A stretch of 64,000 nucleotides of DNA from Microbacterium festucae (GTDB lineage Bacteria > Actinomycetota > Actinomycetes > Actinomycetales > Microbacteriaceae), in NCBI RefSeq assembly GCF_025421715.1, contig NZ_JAOEFC010000002.1, forward strand, positions 496,001 to 560,000. The letters are read 5' to 3'. Numbering within the stretch: the stretch's first letter is position 1; every line of letters begins with the position of its first letter. The notes beneath the pieces are model-generated. The model was not told the origin of the DNA, ran no database searches, and worked only from the letters and a program-made list of their open reading frames with translations. Of this stretch, positions 63,264-64,000 are shown in pieces. Both the position numbers and the translations under genes were made by a program.

Positions 63264-64000
63264 TCAGTCCTCCTCCACATCGAACGCCGGCGCGTGATCG
63301 CGTGCGTACTGCACGTAGCTGTTGCTGACGCCCTGCGGCACCATCGGCCACACCATCGCGTCGGCGCTCACGACGAAGTCGATCACGACGGGGCGGTCGT
63401 TGGTCTCCAGCGCCGTCTTGATCGCGGCATCCACGTCCTCTTCCTTCTCGACGCGGATCGCGAGGCAGCCGTAGGCCTCGGCGAGCTTGACGAAGTCGGG
63501 GATGCGGATCGAGTCGTGACCGGTGTTGAGGTCGGTGTTGGAGTACCGGCCGTCGTAGAACAGCGTCTGCCACTGGCGCACCATGCCGAGGCTCGAGTTG
63601 TTGATGATGGCGACCTTGATCGGGATGTTGTTGATCGCGCAGGTGGCCAGCTCCTGGTTGGTCATCTGGAAGCAGCCGTCGCCGTCGATGGCCCACACGA
63701 CGCGGTCGGGCTGGCCGACCTTCGCGCCCATGGCCGCCGGCACGGCGTAGCCCATCGTGCCCGCGCCGCCCGAGTTGAGCCAGGCGTTGGGGCGCTCGTA
63801 CTTGATGAACTGCGCCGCCCACATCTGGTGCTGGCCGACGCCGGCGGCGTAGACGCCCTCGGGCCCGGTCAGCTCGCCGATGCGGGAGATGACGTACTGC
63901 GGGGCCAGCAGGCCGTCGCTGGGCTGCGAGTAGCCGAGCGGGAACTCGGTGCGCAGGCCGTCGAGGAACGACCACCACTCGGTGGTGTCGGCCGGCTCCC
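63264..64000 (-). CDS. ilvB: Acetolactate synthase large subunit IlvB (partial, C-terminal part)
   Basis: The last 245 codons of the thiamine-diphosphate-dependent catalytic subunit. Visible are the [10 protein letters not shown] active-site segment, the thiamine-diphosphate motif [19 protein letters not shown], and [21 protein letters not shown] at the C-terminus. The N-terminal part lies beyond position 64000. With ilvN and ilvC it forms the ilvBNC operon. Confidence 0.96.
   Translation of the reverse strand, partial: EPADTTEWWSFLDGLRTEFPLGYSQPSDGLLAPQYVISRIGELTGPEGVYAAGVGQHQMWAAQFIKYERPNAWLNSGGAGTMGYAVPAAMGAKVGQPDRVVWAIDGDGCFQMTNQELATCAINNIPIKVAIINNSSLGMVRQWQTLFYDGRYSNTDLNTGHDSIRIPDFVKLAEAYGCLAIRVEKEEDVDAAIKTALETNDRPVVIDFVVSADAMVWPMVPQGVSNSYVQYARDHAPAFDVEED

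Overview
The window is a high-GC chromosomal segment from an actinobacterium, most likely of the family Microbacteriaceae and Microbacterium-like. The evidence is the dense packing with GTG starts and 1-4 nt overlaps, the ffh-rpsP-KH-rimM block, the coaD-DUF177-rpmF-rnc-mutM-smc-ftsY block, the DUF3515 and DUF4349 proteins, and hairpin terminators without long U tracts. The genus is inference. No phage, insertion sequence, CRISPR array or rRNA gene was seen, so this is mostly conserved core chromosome with a few accessory patches.

Layout. 1-3.9 kb holds the translation and secretion block on the minus strand (rimM, KH protein, rpsP, ffh) with a YbdK-type ligase on the plus strand inside it. 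4-5.9 kb has a sigma factor with a membrane partner and a TetR regulator. 5.9-7.6 kb is lipB-lipA. 7.6-12.6 kb carries a small unknown protein, ftsY and smc. 12.6-14.4 kb is a plus-strand cassette starting with a 36-residue leader-like peptide and ending with a two-domain acetyltransferase. 14.4-19.5 kb is mutM, rnc, rpmF, DUF177, coaD and recG. 19.6-26.5 kb holds lipid, cofactor and wall genes (acyltransferase, rsmD, thiL, DUF3515 lipoprotein, ddl, gpsA, plsC, murA). 26.6-28.8 kb is leuCD with a leucine-codon leader. 28.9-30.2 kb is a TerC-family protein behind a manganese-type riboswitch. 30.4-32.1 kb is a sigma factor/DUF4349 pair, followed by tRNA-Glu. 33.1-37.2 kb is the fructose PTS unit. 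37.5-42 kb is accessory: an Ala/Gly-rich repeat membrane protein, an iron-box oxygenase-like gene and a GmrSD-type endonuclease. 42-46.2 kb has an ABC1 kinase, PadR, tRNA-Gln and gltX. 46.2-52.8 kb looks like a D-amino-acid catabolic cluster. 52.9-58.1 kb is FAH hydrolase, ilvE, leuB and an efflux pump/TetR pair. 58.1-64 kb is serA, two small membrane proteins, cutC and ilvC-ilvN-ilvB (cut by the window end).

Branched-chain amino acid genes are spread over three loci here (leuCD, leuB-ilvE, ilvBNC). The most informative regulatory sequences are the leuC leader, the terC riboswitch, and perfect or near-perfect inverted repeats at padR and at the tetR/lipB junction. The leuC leader combines an extended -10 exactly positioned for a leaderless 16-codon peptide, three consecutive Leu codons complementary to the leuC ribosome-binding site, and an 11-bp nested hairpin.
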